Positions 29,430-42,088 of a DNA stretch of 64,000 bases are shown here, piece after piece (position 1 is the stretch's first letter; each line of letters begins with the position of its first letter). The DNA comes from Dirofilaria immitis (taxonomy: Eukaryota > Nematoda > Chromadorea > Rhabditida > Onchocercidae), in NCBI GenBank assembly GCA_024305405.1, contig JAKNDB010000102.1, positions 18,506 through 82,505 of the forward strand. Reading direction: 5' to 3'. Below the pieces are notes generated by a model. That model was not told the DNA's origin. It saw only the letters and a list, made by a program, of their open reading frames with translations, and ran no database searches. Position numbers and translations under genes: made by a program.

Positions 29430-30626
29430 TTAATAGCTGTTATTGATTAGTTGAAACGTTGTTTGCAATACTTTTTGGTCTGCGTCATCACTAAGTGGTC
29501 TGACTTTTGCATCATTTATTTTTTCCACCAGTTGCTTTGTTTTTGAATATAATTTACAGTATGTGTTAGAATAAGAATACGGCATATACGATCTGTGAAA
29601 TATAAAATAACAATGCTTGACAACGTAATTTGCATATTTTCCCTTGACAAATGTTTTATTTTGAAAAATGGGGTTGAACAAGAACAGCGGAAATAAAGTT
29701 TTATTAAGTGTTGTAGGTTGGATGTGCGTGATTTTTTGACATGATTCTTTTTCTAAGTTTGAAGTACAATATATGTTATTTATGCATTCGAGCTATCCAT
29801 TTCATCTTAACTTTGATTAATTCCATGGTATTTCATGTAAAACTTATGATCAACTAGAAAACGCAATGTACAATAGAACGAACGATCAGAATGATCAGTC
29901 ATTGCTTAAACAAATTTTCAGTGAAGGTTGGAAGAATAATTCTTCAACAAACAATAACAAAAAGAATTTGAGAATCGATATCGCTAATGATACTTTCGAA
30001 TAATTGTCAACTCTAGTTGGATATTTTTAGATAATTGTCTATCTTATAAAATTTGCAATCTCATATGGCTTAGGGCTTGAGTGTATCAAATTTTTGCTGG
30101 CTACTTTAATTAAATATGTTTAATTTGTCATTTAATGGTCTAAGCCGGCATTACTATATGTTGAATTGAACAGCGTGTCAGCACTTCTCTATAGTTTTCT
30201 GAATTCATAACAGGTTTGCTTATACTTTTGAGGAATTTAGAGGAGCCGTAATTTTTCGCAACGCGTGGGATAGAGTAGCACAAAGAGTACTTGTTTATTT
30301 CGTAGTTTGGATTAAAGAGTAGTAGGTAAAAGGGTATGGTCATTTTGAAGAGGAGAAGGAAGGAGGAAGAAGAAGCGGTTTATATTGACGTAGGGTAAAG
30401 CTGAAATTGATTTTAAGAAGCGATTGTTTTCCTTACGAGATCAAAATGGGGATGTACTTCGTTAAAACTAACTAAATTAAGGAGTGGGGCAGTTCATTCT
30501 TTCGGGTTCCAGTAGTACGTCCATTAATGCTTCGAAGCTCTTGTCATTTTGCATCGCGGTTTGCCGTAGCTGCATTAGTTAAATTTGGCTATCGTCGGAT
30601 ACATTCTTTATCAGCGCACAGATATT
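29430..30626 (-). CDS. small unrecognised gene, exon fragments
   Basis: Three pieces look coding on the minus strand. The 5' piece begins after a TTTCAG acceptor at 30627-30632, with an ATG at 30604-30602 only 22 bases further on, a layout typical of spliced-leader trans-splicing. It reads MYPTIAKF, then stops unless one base is added in TTTAAC near 30583-30588, then stays open as LMQLRQTAMQNDKSFEALMD... to 30477. A middle piece lies around 30150-30343 with two competing frames. The 3' piece, 29592-29430, follows a TTTCACAG acceptor and contains TKQLVEKINDAKVRPLSDDA, ending in a stop. I do not recognise the protein and cannot connect the splice phases. It is small, perhaps 120-160 residues, and may be a helical adaptor. 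It could also be two unrelated fragments. Confidence 0.35.
29820..30002 (+). CDS. short plus-strand open frame, possible exon
   Basis: About 60 codons are open after a TAA stop and end in TAA. The stretch contains YDQLENAMYNRTNDQNDQSLL and an Asn/Lys-rich tail, with more balanced amino-acid composition than the surrounding noncoding frames. It lies opposite the putative intron between the pieces of the small minus-strand gene. I see no linked exon, signal peptide or known motif, so it may be chance. Confidence 0.15.
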
Positions 30627-30734
30627 CTGAAATAATATTTTGGTTTAAGTATCTTATAACCAAGTTTCATTGTTTTGTTGACAATTCTTAACTTTTAAAT
30701 GATAAGCAACTTTCTTTGCTAAAGTTAATCAAAG
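30627..30734. promoter_or_regulatory. short region between two head-to-head genes
   Basis: Only 108 bases separate the trans-splice acceptor of the minus-strand small gene (exon start 30626) from the rpl-14 ATG (30735). If both calls are right, the region must hold the rpl-14 5' UTR and outron, the minus-strand outron and any shared promoter. No TATA box stands out. A weak AAG acceptor (CTTTGCTAAAG) lies 10 bases before the rpl-14 ATG and could serve for spliced-leader addition. Confidence 0.35.
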
Positions 30735-31861
30735 ATGGTATACAAACGAATGGTGGAAATAGGCCGTGTGATCTTCGTTGCCAAAGGTGATGATGATGGA
30801 AAATTGGCAGCTATCGTCGATGTAGTCGATGGGAATAGAGTTAGTTTTCTTTTTTTGATCTTTTGTTCCATAACTCTCATAATTTATGTCTAAGTTCTGT
30901 TGGTTATTAATGATTCACTTAGTATGACGTAATACATGTTTTGTAATTATTACTCATTAACGATTAATTCAAAATTCAATTTTTATTCATTGGAGTATTT
31001 GGAGTATTTAAGTAATATGGAACAAATGATAAGCTTTGTCAAAGTTTTTAAAGAGAACAAAGCTACGTTGTTCGATGCTTTGAAATTTTCAGGCATTGAT
31101 CGATGGTCCGTCTACAGGTGTGAAGCGTTCGGTTCGTAATTTTAAAGATCTTCATTTGACAAAATTTCGTATACCTTTGAGACATGGAATGCGTACAAGA
31201 AACGTTAAAAAGTCATTTGATGCAGCGAAAATTAACGAGAAATGGGTGGAAACTTTATGGGCACAAAAGCTTGCTAAAAGGAAATTGTGAGTTATTTATT
31301 GAAGTTGTTATTTGCTAACATTCATAATTTTTAGTATGATCGTGTCTACTCTCATTTATATCTTGAATAGTGGAAACGCAGTTAACAGAATCAAATCTTT
31401 AATCCATTTCCACTTCTTTTTAACTGTATTTGTAGAATTTTCATATCGCTTTTTTTGTTTAGATTTGAATATGTAATAGTATAGGTTTCACTTTATTAGT
31501 CTTTAAAATTGATTGATTATTTGTTGACATTAGTTAACATTTAAAAGTTAAAAAATCCATAAAAATCGCTGTAAATATGGAACTAGAAATTTAGTGAAAT
31601 CTTTCATACGTTTTAGTTTGTTGTTTCGAGCCATATTCTGTAATCCAAAAGCATTCTTCTCCAACACGCTTTTCGAGTTAGGATTAAAATAGATTTTTTG
31701 ATCTTCTAAAGTTGAATTCAGCTTTTAAGAAAGCAAAGATGACCGATTTTGATCGCTTCAAATTGATGCGTGCCAAGCAATTACGAAATAGGTTGGTACG
31801 TCTGCAGGCAGCCAAATTGCGCAAATCAAAGAAAATCGAGAAACTGGCTAAAGGAAAATAA
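30735..31861 (+). CDS. rpl-14: 60S ribosomal protein L14
   Basis: L14 is a structural protein of the cytosolic large ribosomal subunit. Exon 1 (30735-30839) encodes the N-terminal KOW/SH3-like part: [20 protein letters not shown] and VDVVDGNR. Exon 2 (31093-31286) gives [28 protein letters not shown] and the helical region to WAQKLAKRK. Exon 3 (31730-31861) gives [20 protein letters not shown] and the basic tail ending in a stop at 31859-31861. The total of about 143 codons fits invertebrate L14. Exon 2 ends in phase 2 but exon 3 must start in phase 0 at the TTTTAAG acceptor, so one base is missing near AAAGGAAATT (31279-31286). With it restored, the residue spacing across the junction equals that of other L14 proteins. 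The ATG is the first Met in frame and starts the known N terminus. Confidence 0.95.
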
Positions 31862-33266
31862 AAGTCACTTTTGGCTCTTCATACATAATTTTGATTTGTT
31901 AATTTAAATGAAACTGTTGTTTGCAATTCCGATAAATCTATATATTTCACTTGTAGTTTCGAAAATCTGGTAACTTGCGGTAATGACAAGTTTTTTGTTT
32001 TCAAAATTGGAAGACCGGTCAACAAAAAGAGAATCATAGTACTATTTTACAATTAAATTCGAATTTATCTAATTAGCCTAATGTTACCATTTATTGTTTA
32101 TTTAAACATAACAAATTGTATTGGATTTTTTTCTTCGCTTAATTTACGCAATTTCTAAACCTAACATGCTATAAAGGGAAAGAAAACAGTTAAATAAATG
32201 AGATGATTGAAGAGATAATGTTTGTATTACTACAGTAATTGATTCTTGCGGAATGCTTAAAGAAATCAGTAGAATTGATTGTAAGGATGAGGAAGACTAG
32301 TTACGAAGTTCATTTTCAAAAAAATTTGGGTCTTTAGAAATATGGAAAGTATGGATAAAAAGTGCTTTCAGAGGTACATTGACGAAATATGTCTAGTAGC
32401 TGTGTTGGAAACTATTAACAAATTTTATTCATTAATGCGCTATATCTATATATGCTTATAACTTGATCAATGAATTAATGGATGTAGGGATATGACTATT
32501 TATTGATTGTGCATGTTTTCTCAAACCAATAAGTTCTACTAAATAATTCTTGCTGGTTCTTTCAACAATTTCGTAGAACAGAACCGGTATCATTTAATGG
32601 AAGTATTGTACAAATCGCGTCTAAAAAGTATAACCGGCTATTGACCCACTATTTATTTCTGTTGAAAATACTACACCATATTAAGGAATTTATTGGAGCT
32701 TTACATATTTCACTTTTTCCAAAGTGTTTTTAATCTTTTAAACAAGATCGCAAGAAGCAAAATATCATTAGTGAAATACGGTCAAGTTAATGGATAGTGC
32801 AGTTGTCGGTAATTTTGAGACAATACGACATGAAGAATAAATTTCAAAAACAAACGAAATCTTTTGCAAGAAATTCAGCAATGAAATATGTGCGACAAGA
32901 AAAAAGCGATTCCGCAAACCATGGCATAAAAAGTAAAGCGAATGGATTTTTGTTGTGGTGTGCTAGTGCATGGTTAACCAATTCAAGATTTCTTTGATGT
33001 TGTGATAAATAAGTTTCCATTTTTGGGGATATAAATAAAGGAATTCTCGAGAACTTTGGGAAACTATAGTAACATAGCGGGAATGTTCGGAGAACTTAGC
33101 TCTAACCAAACTACATCCACTTTTCTATAGCGCATTGAAGACAAGTAAGGCGGTTTGTTTCTAGTCCCAAACGAAATCAAATTGAGTTTATTACCTAAAT
33201 TTAAATTCAAATGAAATTGTTGTTCATATATGCGTTTCATGATTTTGGACAAAAGGTGTGTGTAAA
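31862..33266. other. intergenic region between rpl-14 and the LETM1-domain gene
   Basis: The two genes converge here. I see no further gene. A plus-strand frame of 66 codons (32797-32997) and a minus-strand frame of 62 codons (33064-33252) have mixed composition but no splice context or family that I recognise. Confidence 0.5.
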
Positions 33267-33272
33267 TTTATT
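33267..33272 (-). terminator. polyadenylation signal one base after a stop codon
   Basis: On the minus strand the LETM1-domain gene ends TGA-T-AATAAA. The signal begins a single base after the stop (33276-33274), which implies a 3' UTR of only about 15-25 bases if it is the signal used. Confidence 0.55.
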
Positions 33273-33273
33273 A

Positions 33274-36200
33274 TCAACATTTTTGAACGGGCTTCAAATC
33301 TTCGGCAGCATTTTTCAAGGCAGTCTCGAAGGCAGGTGCATGTAAGAAAAGAGGCGTTTTCAAACATGGATCTGTAATCATGCAAGAATTACAATCTGAA
33401 ATATTTTTCATTTTAAAATTCTTAAAATCAGAGCCAATTAACAGATTCGATAAATATGATTTAGAATTATAGTGATACATTTACCAGTCATATGCTGAAT
33501 CCAATTTTTCAGCAAACATTTCATCTTTTCCGTTGTTAAGCCATCATATTGCAAACGTCGTAGATAAAATTGCTAAAAATATAATGTAGCAGAAGAATCG
33601 ATAATTGGTACCCCAATAATATTATAAAGTAAGGAAACGAATATAAGGTATGCAGAAAAAATCCGAAAATAGCAACAGTTAAAAAACTTCTAAAAAGCAA
33701 AAACTTTCCTTCACCTCACATAATTGTTGTTCACTCATCATATCGATCGTAGTATCTTCATTTCTTAGTAAATGATCCAGATGTCGCAACATTTCTGCCC
33801 GATCATGAAACCCACGAATACCACCAGTAAGCAAACTTACTCGATGAAGCCTTGACAAATGGTACTGAAAATTACATTATGAATTGAATCCAGAAATTGA
33901 AGAAAACAAACAGAGTTAGATCAAAATGAATTTTTCTTACATTTACCATCCTCAATTGCAAAACTTATTACCAAATGTCCAATCGAATAAGTATTCATTT
34001 CCGGCAATTCCAATTTCTTAAGTTCTTCTAGTGATGCTTGTAAATTAACATTCTGCAAAAAGTTTTCTTTTTTCATCAATTAAAATAAATAATAAAAATA
34101 ACGGAACAACACTGACAGAGAAAATAAAATAAGGACGAAATTTTAAAGAAAACTGGTCATTTGAAAAGCTATGAAAGACTTTTTAGCTTTTTTATTTCTG
34201 CAAATAAGAAAAATGAAAAATAAAGTAATAATTTTGAAACAATTATACAAATCAAACTAACACACCAAATTTTGAAGATATTTCCGTAGTGGTTGGATAT
34301 GCATCCGTGCTGTACGTTTTAGACTTATCGACCAAAATCTTTTTGCTGATCGTTCGTCCAAAAATGTCGAGTCAAGACAAGTTGCGGAAAAAATACTCTT
34401 TAAATAAAACCTTTAAATAAAATGACATGAGCAAGAAACTGAACAAAAAAACTAGAACAAGCTTAGGATAATATTTGCCAAAATGAATCAAAAATTTAAA
34501 TCGATGTAGGTTTCCTACAATTCATCTACCTATTAAATTAATCTATGAATTGAGAAGAAGATTTATAAGTGTACAGGTTATGAAATCTATATGTAATGTT
34601 ACAACTAACGCAAAAAATGAAAATTTAGATTACATGCAGTTTAATAAAATTCCATATACACTGACAATTTATTAATATTCATTTACAAACGATAAAATTC
34701 ATTTTTATGCTTTGTGCTTTTCACTATTTAAAAAATCGAAATGACGAAATATAAATCATAAGCAGTAATAATTTGTCTGATTATGGACAAACAGAGAAAC
34801 ATGCAAAAAGATTCTGGTAAAAAAACGTATGTAGAACAATATATGAATGAGAAAATAAAAGTATATTAAAAAATAAATTTTAAAGGAAGAATGCTTACAC
34901 GGCTAACGCGAAAATATAAACGGTGAATGGCAGTGGTATAAGAATAACAATAACTGCCAATTTCAGTAATTCTTCTTTAGTCTAAAACAAAAATTTGGGA
35001 AGATTTTCAAGCTTTTGAAAAGAATAAGATCATGGAAATTCTTATAATATTCTATCCCATCTTAAGAATTACGAAGAGCAATCTAAAAACGATTAAAAAG
35101 CAGATTATGCTAGCGCAAGCAGTTGTTAGGACAATATATGAGAAAATAAGGATCGATAAAAATGAAATTAAAAAATAGCATGTTGCATATTAACACGTTA
35201 CTTACACGTTAGCAAACAGCACATATTTGCGAGTTTAAGAATAATAACGTTGAATTGTAAGATAGTTTTTGTGCAAAATGTTAGTAAAAAAGTAGCAAAT
35301 ATTTTCATTAAGTTCTAAGTCTGATAGTATGAAGCTTGCTCTACCGAAACTACTTTCCATCTAATTAAAGAGGCACAAGTTCTTCAACTTCTTGGGTGCA
35401 GATGACAACTGATAGCGTTAACCTGATACTTTGCAAATCTATGATTGAAAAAAACATGCTATGTCAGAAGTAATCCTAAATTTGAAAAGCTCTTCTACCG
35501 CAAAGACAACAGAATTCCGTTATTCCATGCAAAACATAAATCGAAACAGACACACACCAGCATAAAAGGGAATAGAAGTAATAGTATAACAATGTTTCAG
35601 AACTGAATGAAGAAAATTAATTCAAAAATTATGAGAAAGGCAACAAACTCACAACAGCACGCAGAGACTCTCGCCCACTACTGGTATTTGAAGTAGCACT
35701 AATAGTGTGATTATATGCGTTATTTCCGAAGGGCACTGAATTTTTTAAAATATAATGAAATAAATTTCCTTTACATATATTTGATTATCGATCAATTTCT
35801 TAATCTTATTATTAAATGTGCTAGTAAATGTTTAGTGTTAAAAAATGAAATTTTTATTGTATTTACTGAAGAATTTATAATAACCCACAGTTACTTGATA
35901 CTTTACACAAATAATATCTACTGTGGGTTACCTCAGATAGTTAAATTAATTAGTTTAATTCATTTTAACGTGAACTGTATAATTAGTTTCAATGTGCACA
36001 TGCTATATTTTTTCTCTTATTTTCCATATTGCAAGACAAGCTAAAAATAATAAACCTGAAGAAGAATTTCCAATTCGGATCGCTTAAGCTCCGATATTTG
36101 TCGTGTCTTAGTTCTTAAATCTTTTTTAACTGATAATATGTTTTGATATCCGACCAGCACCATTTGTATCCTATGAATAAAAAGAAAGTCTACTAAACGT

Positions 36201-36717
36201 AACAGAAAGATTTCCAGTAAACATTAAGCATTTATTTCTCAGCAAATAAAGATTCCTGAAATCCAACTGTTGATCATAAAATTTTGAAAAATCAAATTTA
36301 TCGGCAGCTAAAACAGCAAAATTAATTACAAAGAAAAAATCTTACCGAACGGTAAATTATTACAGAGATATTATCAACGAATTTGATCGTTTAAATTTTA
36401 TGATGATGATCTAAAATGTACATAGCTATGTTAACAACAAGGGTGCCATAAGCTAATCTAATATTTTTCTTCCTCACAAAATTAATAAAAGGTGCCATAG
36501 ACGAGAAAATGAAATTCATACCATCGATGACCATTTTGTGAACAGCGTGCGCTTTAGGATACCTTCGTGATAAGAACGATTCATACCGTGCCATCCATCC
36601 TTTTGGTTGCTTATTAGTAGTAGAACTTAAACGGCCACCGGCTAAATTATCAATTATCATCCGTAACTGTGGTATTAAAAACTGCGGTATTTCACCATTT
36701 TTAACCGTAAATCTAAT
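33274..36717 (-). CDS. LETMD1: LETM1-domain mitochondrial protein, LETMD1-like
   Basis: LETMD1 is a mitochondrial inner-membrane protein with a C-terminal LETM1 ribosome-binding-like domain. Exons on the minus strand: 36717-36522, 36170-36056, 35735-35653, 34981-34899, 34397-34266, 34052-33972, 33864-33715, 33572-33485 and 33395-33274, about 330 codons against about 360 in vertebrates. Landmarks in order are RYESFLSRRYPKAHAV, GYKWCWSDIK, SGRESLRAVTKEELL, a membrane segment LAVIVILIPLPFTVYIF, the family signature FFPQLVLTRHFWTNDQQKDF, RLHRVSLLTGG, and QFYLRRLQYDGL. The first exon follows TTCCAG and its first in-frame ATG is 36660. No obvious presequence precedes it, so an upstream exon is possible. 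One base is missing at the A6 run (36122-36127), at the exon 2/3 junction, and at the T4 run (34334-34337). Confidence 0.88.
35881..35930. repeat. 11-bp hairpin inside a LETMD1-like intron
   Basis: TAACCCACAGT (35881-35891) and ACTGTGGGTTA (35920-35930) are exact reverse complements separated by 28 bases. It lies in the intron between exons 2 and 3, immediately upstream of exon 3 in the direction of transcription. Confidence 0.85.
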
Positions 36718-37209
36718 CTGGAACCAAAGACTGATGTTTGAGTATTTCGTATTATCAACATAAATCGTTCAGAAAATCGAATAATCTGAAAATGAAAAAA
36801 AGGCATCGAAATGGTTATCTATTAATTATCAATTAGATATTATGATAACACTCTAAAAGGAATATGTAACAATATACATTCTTCGTAATATCATTCCTAA
36901 TTTTGTCAGTATCTGCCTCTTGGCCAATTAATAATTAACCACGAAAAAGTCTACTATTTGTACCAAACATATGGACACTTTCATCACCTATTCTATTAAG
37001 ACAAGTAAATTTATTTTCATTCATGTTAAAATTTTGCGAAAAAAATTCACGAAATCTGATATATCTACATACAACTTAACATGGCCAATTTATAACCAAA
37101 TAAAACGAAAAAACTACCGAATAACGAAGTAGGCACATGCAGGCCTATTAAGTTGCAAGTTAAGGACGAGGAAATTTCGACATGGTAGTGTGGCATAGGT
37201 AACTTGTAG
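36718..37209. other. upstream region of the LETMD1-like gene
   Basis: This probably holds the promoter, outron and possibly a missed first exon carrying a mitochondrial presequence. No discrete element can be named. The minus-strand open frame at 37065-37259 has no resemblance to a known sequence. Confidence 0.3.
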
Positions 37210-37490
37210 TTAATTATTATTGATCCTGATATTTTGCAGGTGTCCTTAATTAATAGCACCTTGTAACTAGATCTTACAGATATTTTAATATTGATAGTAC
37301 TTTGAAGATACTTTATTGATCTTGGTAATCTACAGAAATCTTAAACCTGATATAATTTTGTAGATAGTTTAATCTTGATGGTATCATCAATAAAAGAATA
37401 CTGATGGTGTCTTACAAGTACCTTGAGTTTGACTTTATCTTATAATTGCTTTAATCTTAATTGAATCTAGTAGATAGATAGATAGATGAT
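37210..37490. repeat. decayed minisatellite-like tract
   Basis: A loosely repeated motif of roughly 25-35 bases recurs about six to eight times, with cores such as CTTGATGGTATC, ATTGATAGTAC and CTGATATAATTTTGTAGATA. It ends in a short TAGA tetranucleotide run near 37470-37486. Divergence between units is high, so unit borders are approximate. Confidence 0.5.
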
Positions 37491-37629
37491 AGACGGTTCA
37501 TTGGGATGATATCTATTAGTAACGCACAAAATTCCATGTATCGACTTAACATGAACACTACACAAAGCATGCATGAAGAAAAATGAAATAAAAAGGTAAA
37601 AAGTAAAAAATAGGGCAAATCCTTTCACT

Positions 37630-37672
37630 ATGTTATTAATATTTTACATTTCATATAAAATATTAATAACAT
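37630..37672. repeat. perfect 17-bp hairpin
   Basis: ATGTTATTAATATTTTA (37630-37646) and its exact reverse complement (37656-37672) flank a 9-base spacer. There is no neighbouring gene, and both arms are AT-rich. Confidence 0.92.
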
Positions 37673-40600
37673 GTATTCATTCATAAAGGTTCATCAAAAA
37701 GATTTCAACAATTCTATGATGGATAAATATCCAATCATTCGCACATTCAGAGAATAATATCGATCAATCGGGTTGAGAGAAAACGAATTCTCGTGATCAG
37801 ATCAGCAGGAAGAAATCAGGTTCAGCATAGCTAACTAACACACTAAGCAAACAAACTGAAACAGACAAATGTTGTGAAGAAAACAAAAGTAAACAACATA
37901 TCTTTGGCAAGTGATCAAATCAACTTGTCATATGTTTACTTTTTTCCATTGTGGTGGGCTATTATTGATTGTAATATTCTAAGACGTAAAGATATTATTT
38001 AATTTAATCTATTTGTTTGATTAATTGTTTATAGATGTAGTTTCTATATGTATATGCTGTAGCATATGAAATAATTGTTAATCATCTAAATTAACGCATA
38101 TGACAGAGATATATGAATGAAGTGTGAGGATAAATCAATTATTTTTTACATGACTTTCATCTAGCGATCATATTTACTTCACATATTGTTTCCTATGTTA
38201 TTTTAAAATCGAAAAAAAAGGAAGGTTTACTTCAAGTAAATATAAATCAAATTTATGAGCAGTTTAGAATTTTTTAATTATAATTTAGAAATATTAATAA
38301 AGGTATTTAAAACTACTTTTGATATGATAGTTGCATTTAAATTTATATCAAATTGCAATTAATATGTTTAACAATTCTTAGGAATGATTTAAACGATTGA
38401 ATTAATAATTATATATAAACTATATGTATACATATAAATCGATTTATTTATAATCTGGTGCCCAAATATAATCAGTAATATCGTATCTAAATATATTTGA
38501 GAAAAATAGTGATATAATGAAGGAAGTAAGAAGATGCTAATTTTTACTTAGAAAAGTTTAATAATTAATCATTATAAAACTTTCAAATTTTACAGAGTAA
38601 ATATATAATAAAACATGGATGGAAAGAGGAGGGATAAAAGATGGGTTAGTTGCAGGTACAATTTGGTGGTCATCTTTTCATTACCAGAACTGTTCTCAAG
38701 GACCACATTTTTTTTTTTTAATTATTTCTCACTAAATCTAAAAATTATACGGACATAAGGAACATATCTACGAAGTAAACAGATTTTTATCTATTTAGTT
38801 TTATATATATATATATATTGTTGTACCTGCAAATATTGAATTAATTTTTATGTTTATTAAATTTTAATGATAGTTATTATTTGATTGATTTTATTTATTG
38901 CTTACCAATAGTCTGTTCTTGATAATTTGATATTGCTTTTTACAACGCTATAGGCTTAACGTGGAATTATAATATGAAAAGTATATTTTCCTCTTAATTA
39001 ATTTTTAGTTTCAAATTCTTAAACAAAAAACAATCATTACTATATTTAAAAAAAAAATTGCTATAAGCTTTGAATAAAAAATCAAATTTAATTTTAAAAT
39101 GAAAAGTAGTAAGAAAAGAAGTGAAGAAAAATACATACTTCGAAAAGCATATTCCAGTTTTATTAGAAATGTGTTTCAAAAAATTATTTCTTTCTTTATT
39201 ATCGAAAATTTTTTCTTTTTGCCCTTCACAAATATTAACTTTCAAATTTATTAAATTAATACCATTTTCTACAATATCTATCATTTTTTCGAGAACTTTA
39301 TAACTTCATTTATTATTTACTAGAAAGCTAAATTATTTTTTGTATTTGTTGCTTACTAAGAAATTAATCCATTCTCGTACTTCTCAAATTTTTACTTTTC
39401 TAATTTCATATCCTATGATTCATTATTACTTTTCCGCTATAACATCCTACATAGATTCATGCCAAGACAATTTGCCGCTGATAAAATTGTGTATTTTTTA
39501 ACAAGATTTTATATTTTTAAATTTTTATTGAAATCAGTGGAGGATGGGTGTTGTCGTAGCGTTTGGTGTTTGGCTAAGTTTGTGCGTGGGGTATATTAAA
39601 TAATTTTGGACGAATGGTTTCGAATTTTGATCGCGTTTATGGATGCTAAAGGAAGGAAGAATAAATTACAAAAACTACCAATTTTCTTTTTATTTTTGGA
39701 ACGTTTTTTTAATTGAAACAGCAAGCACCTGAATAATTAAATTTTTGCTCAAATTTACGAAGTTTTTTTTTTTAAAATAATAGTATATAAGATAGTCGGC
39801 TATTGGTTTCGTTTCCTATTCAATATTTCATTTGATTCAATGCAATAAAAGGAATAAAAAAGATAAGGAAAATTTTTCTACATAAAGTGTCTTGCATTTT
39901 TCTCTCGATTGATTTCGTAGTCTTTCTCAATGATTATTTCCTTTACTGTTGCTTTATAAGCATTTGAGCTAAATGAAAAATAGATGGACACTTCAAAATT
40001 TTCATTTGTCACTAGTAATTTCCAAAAAAAAACAAAAAGAAATACACTTAACGGAATATTTGTTTTACTTATTCAACTTTATTTATCTTTTCCTTCCTTT
40101 TATACTTAGTTCATTATTACTTAATGTTTTTTATATTATTCTACAGCAATAACAAGACGAAAATATTATATCAAGAAATATTGATATATATATATATATA
40201 TATATATAAGACTGATATAAATGCAATGTCCATCTGACTGTATCGGGCATTGTGTCATATACAACATCATATTGTTAGAAGAAGAAATGCTCATAATCAT
40301 ATCACTATAAATTTTTGTGCTTTGATTCCCTGCTATATTTTTATCATTTTCTAAAATCTTGCAACTAATATATATGCTTATTATATTACCCTAAAATACA
40401 TTTTTAAAATTATATAGCAATTAAATATATACATATTATGCATTACATACTTTCCTTAATTTTTTCTCGCAGATTCAAATCTAAAATTCAAGCTATGATA
40501 TTTTAATAGAAATTTAATTTGTTTATTTTTCGTTAGCTTTATAAATTTTGTATGTTACTTATTCAAATTTATTTAATTTAAAAATAGTAATGCATATGGT

Positions 40601-42012
40601 TCTGCATTAAAGCAAAATGGGATAGGAAGAAATTTGAAGAATTTGCTTTAATCAAAAAAATTAAGTAGAATGTAAGGTAAAACTTTATCTTTTAGAAGAT
40701 AATCGATATACAATGAACATAGCATGATGGGAAAAATAATCATTGAAGTATTCGTGTACTTTGTCAAAAGAAAATAAAAAATAAAAATTTAGTGTTTTTT
40801 AAGAAGTAAGTGATAAGTTATTTGATAAAAGAAATAAAATATGATTTGACTAAACTTTTTAATGAGAAAAGTTGTTAAGAATTAAGATTTTTAAAAAGTG
40901 AATCAAAGCAATTTGGTTCAAGTTGTCAAATTCAAACAAAATTCAGGAAAAATCAGTTCAAACAGATTCAAATTCAAGCAGTTTTAAAACATAAGATATC
41001 CAAAATTTTTGATACATAAATGAATTATTAAAATGAAGCAAAAATGGATCAAATATTAAATGTTGATTATGGATTAAATGTTGATTAACATAATTCGTAA
41101 GCTACCACTTATTATGATGATATGACTAGTAAATGATGTATAGTTTAATAAATTTGACTTTAATTCCACTCATATTTTCGAACCGAACTTACTGATAGAA
41201 AAGGAAAGTATTATCTGTCAATCGAACTTTTAATTAGGAAACTTATTATCAAAAAGAGAAGGAAATATGGTTATGAAATGTATTGGAGAAGTGAAGGTCT
41301 TTTATATCAGATAATTTTCATAACTTTAAATTATAAATTATTTGAATTATTGATTATGTGCTTTGCTTTTTCTTTGGTTGTGTTAGCAGAAACGACGGTT
41401 GAACCATGAATAAAGGAGGATGTAGAAGGATGCAAAACCGAGAAAAAATAAGTATAAGAAACGATAGCTGCGAAGAAAATTGAGGAAAGAATTTAAATTG
41501 GTTTGTCTGCTCCTTTCAATTTTGGCTACCAAAATTGTTAAGCTTTATTTTAGGATTTTTAAATTGCAAAGAAAGTGAATGGAGATGTATGGTGGATGAA
41601 ATTGCAAGAAAGTCTATTACATTCTTGATTCACTTCAAATTTCGTTTAATTAAAGATAAATCCGTTAAGTGTTGAAGTACATTGCTTTTTGCTTGAAAAG
41701 TTGACAGATGTCATCTACGGATATTTTAGATAAGAATTAGGCTCAGACAAGATCATCTCATCTTTGATATTGTCGGAAGATTATAAATATCAGATGTAAA
41801 TATTCAGTCAATATGTTTGGTTCAGTTAAAATATTACCTATTTGTTACTATATCGTTTCTGCTTCCGTTATTCGTGCATCAAGTAAACGAATTCTTTAAG
41901 CCTAATATTAATTAATATTCTTACACCAAATAGTTGGCGATAAATATGCAATGAGCAAATGTAACTAGGAATGTAATATTTAAATTATAATTTTGATAAA
42001 AATTCAAGAGGA

Positions 42013-42088
42013 GCTATATATATATCATATAGAGCTATATATATATATATACATTATAGCTCTTCTATATATATATATATATATATAT
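42013..42088. repeat. TA-rich palindromic microsatellite
   Basis: Runs of TA are punctuated by AGAGCTATATATATAT and ATTATAGCTC, so the tract can fold on itself. The 84-codon frame covering it is an artefact. Confidence 0.85.

Noticed and set aside
32797..33252. Open frames of about 65 codons on both strands between rpl-14 and the LETMD1-like gene
   Set aside because: No splice context, start context or recognisable family; treated as noncoding.
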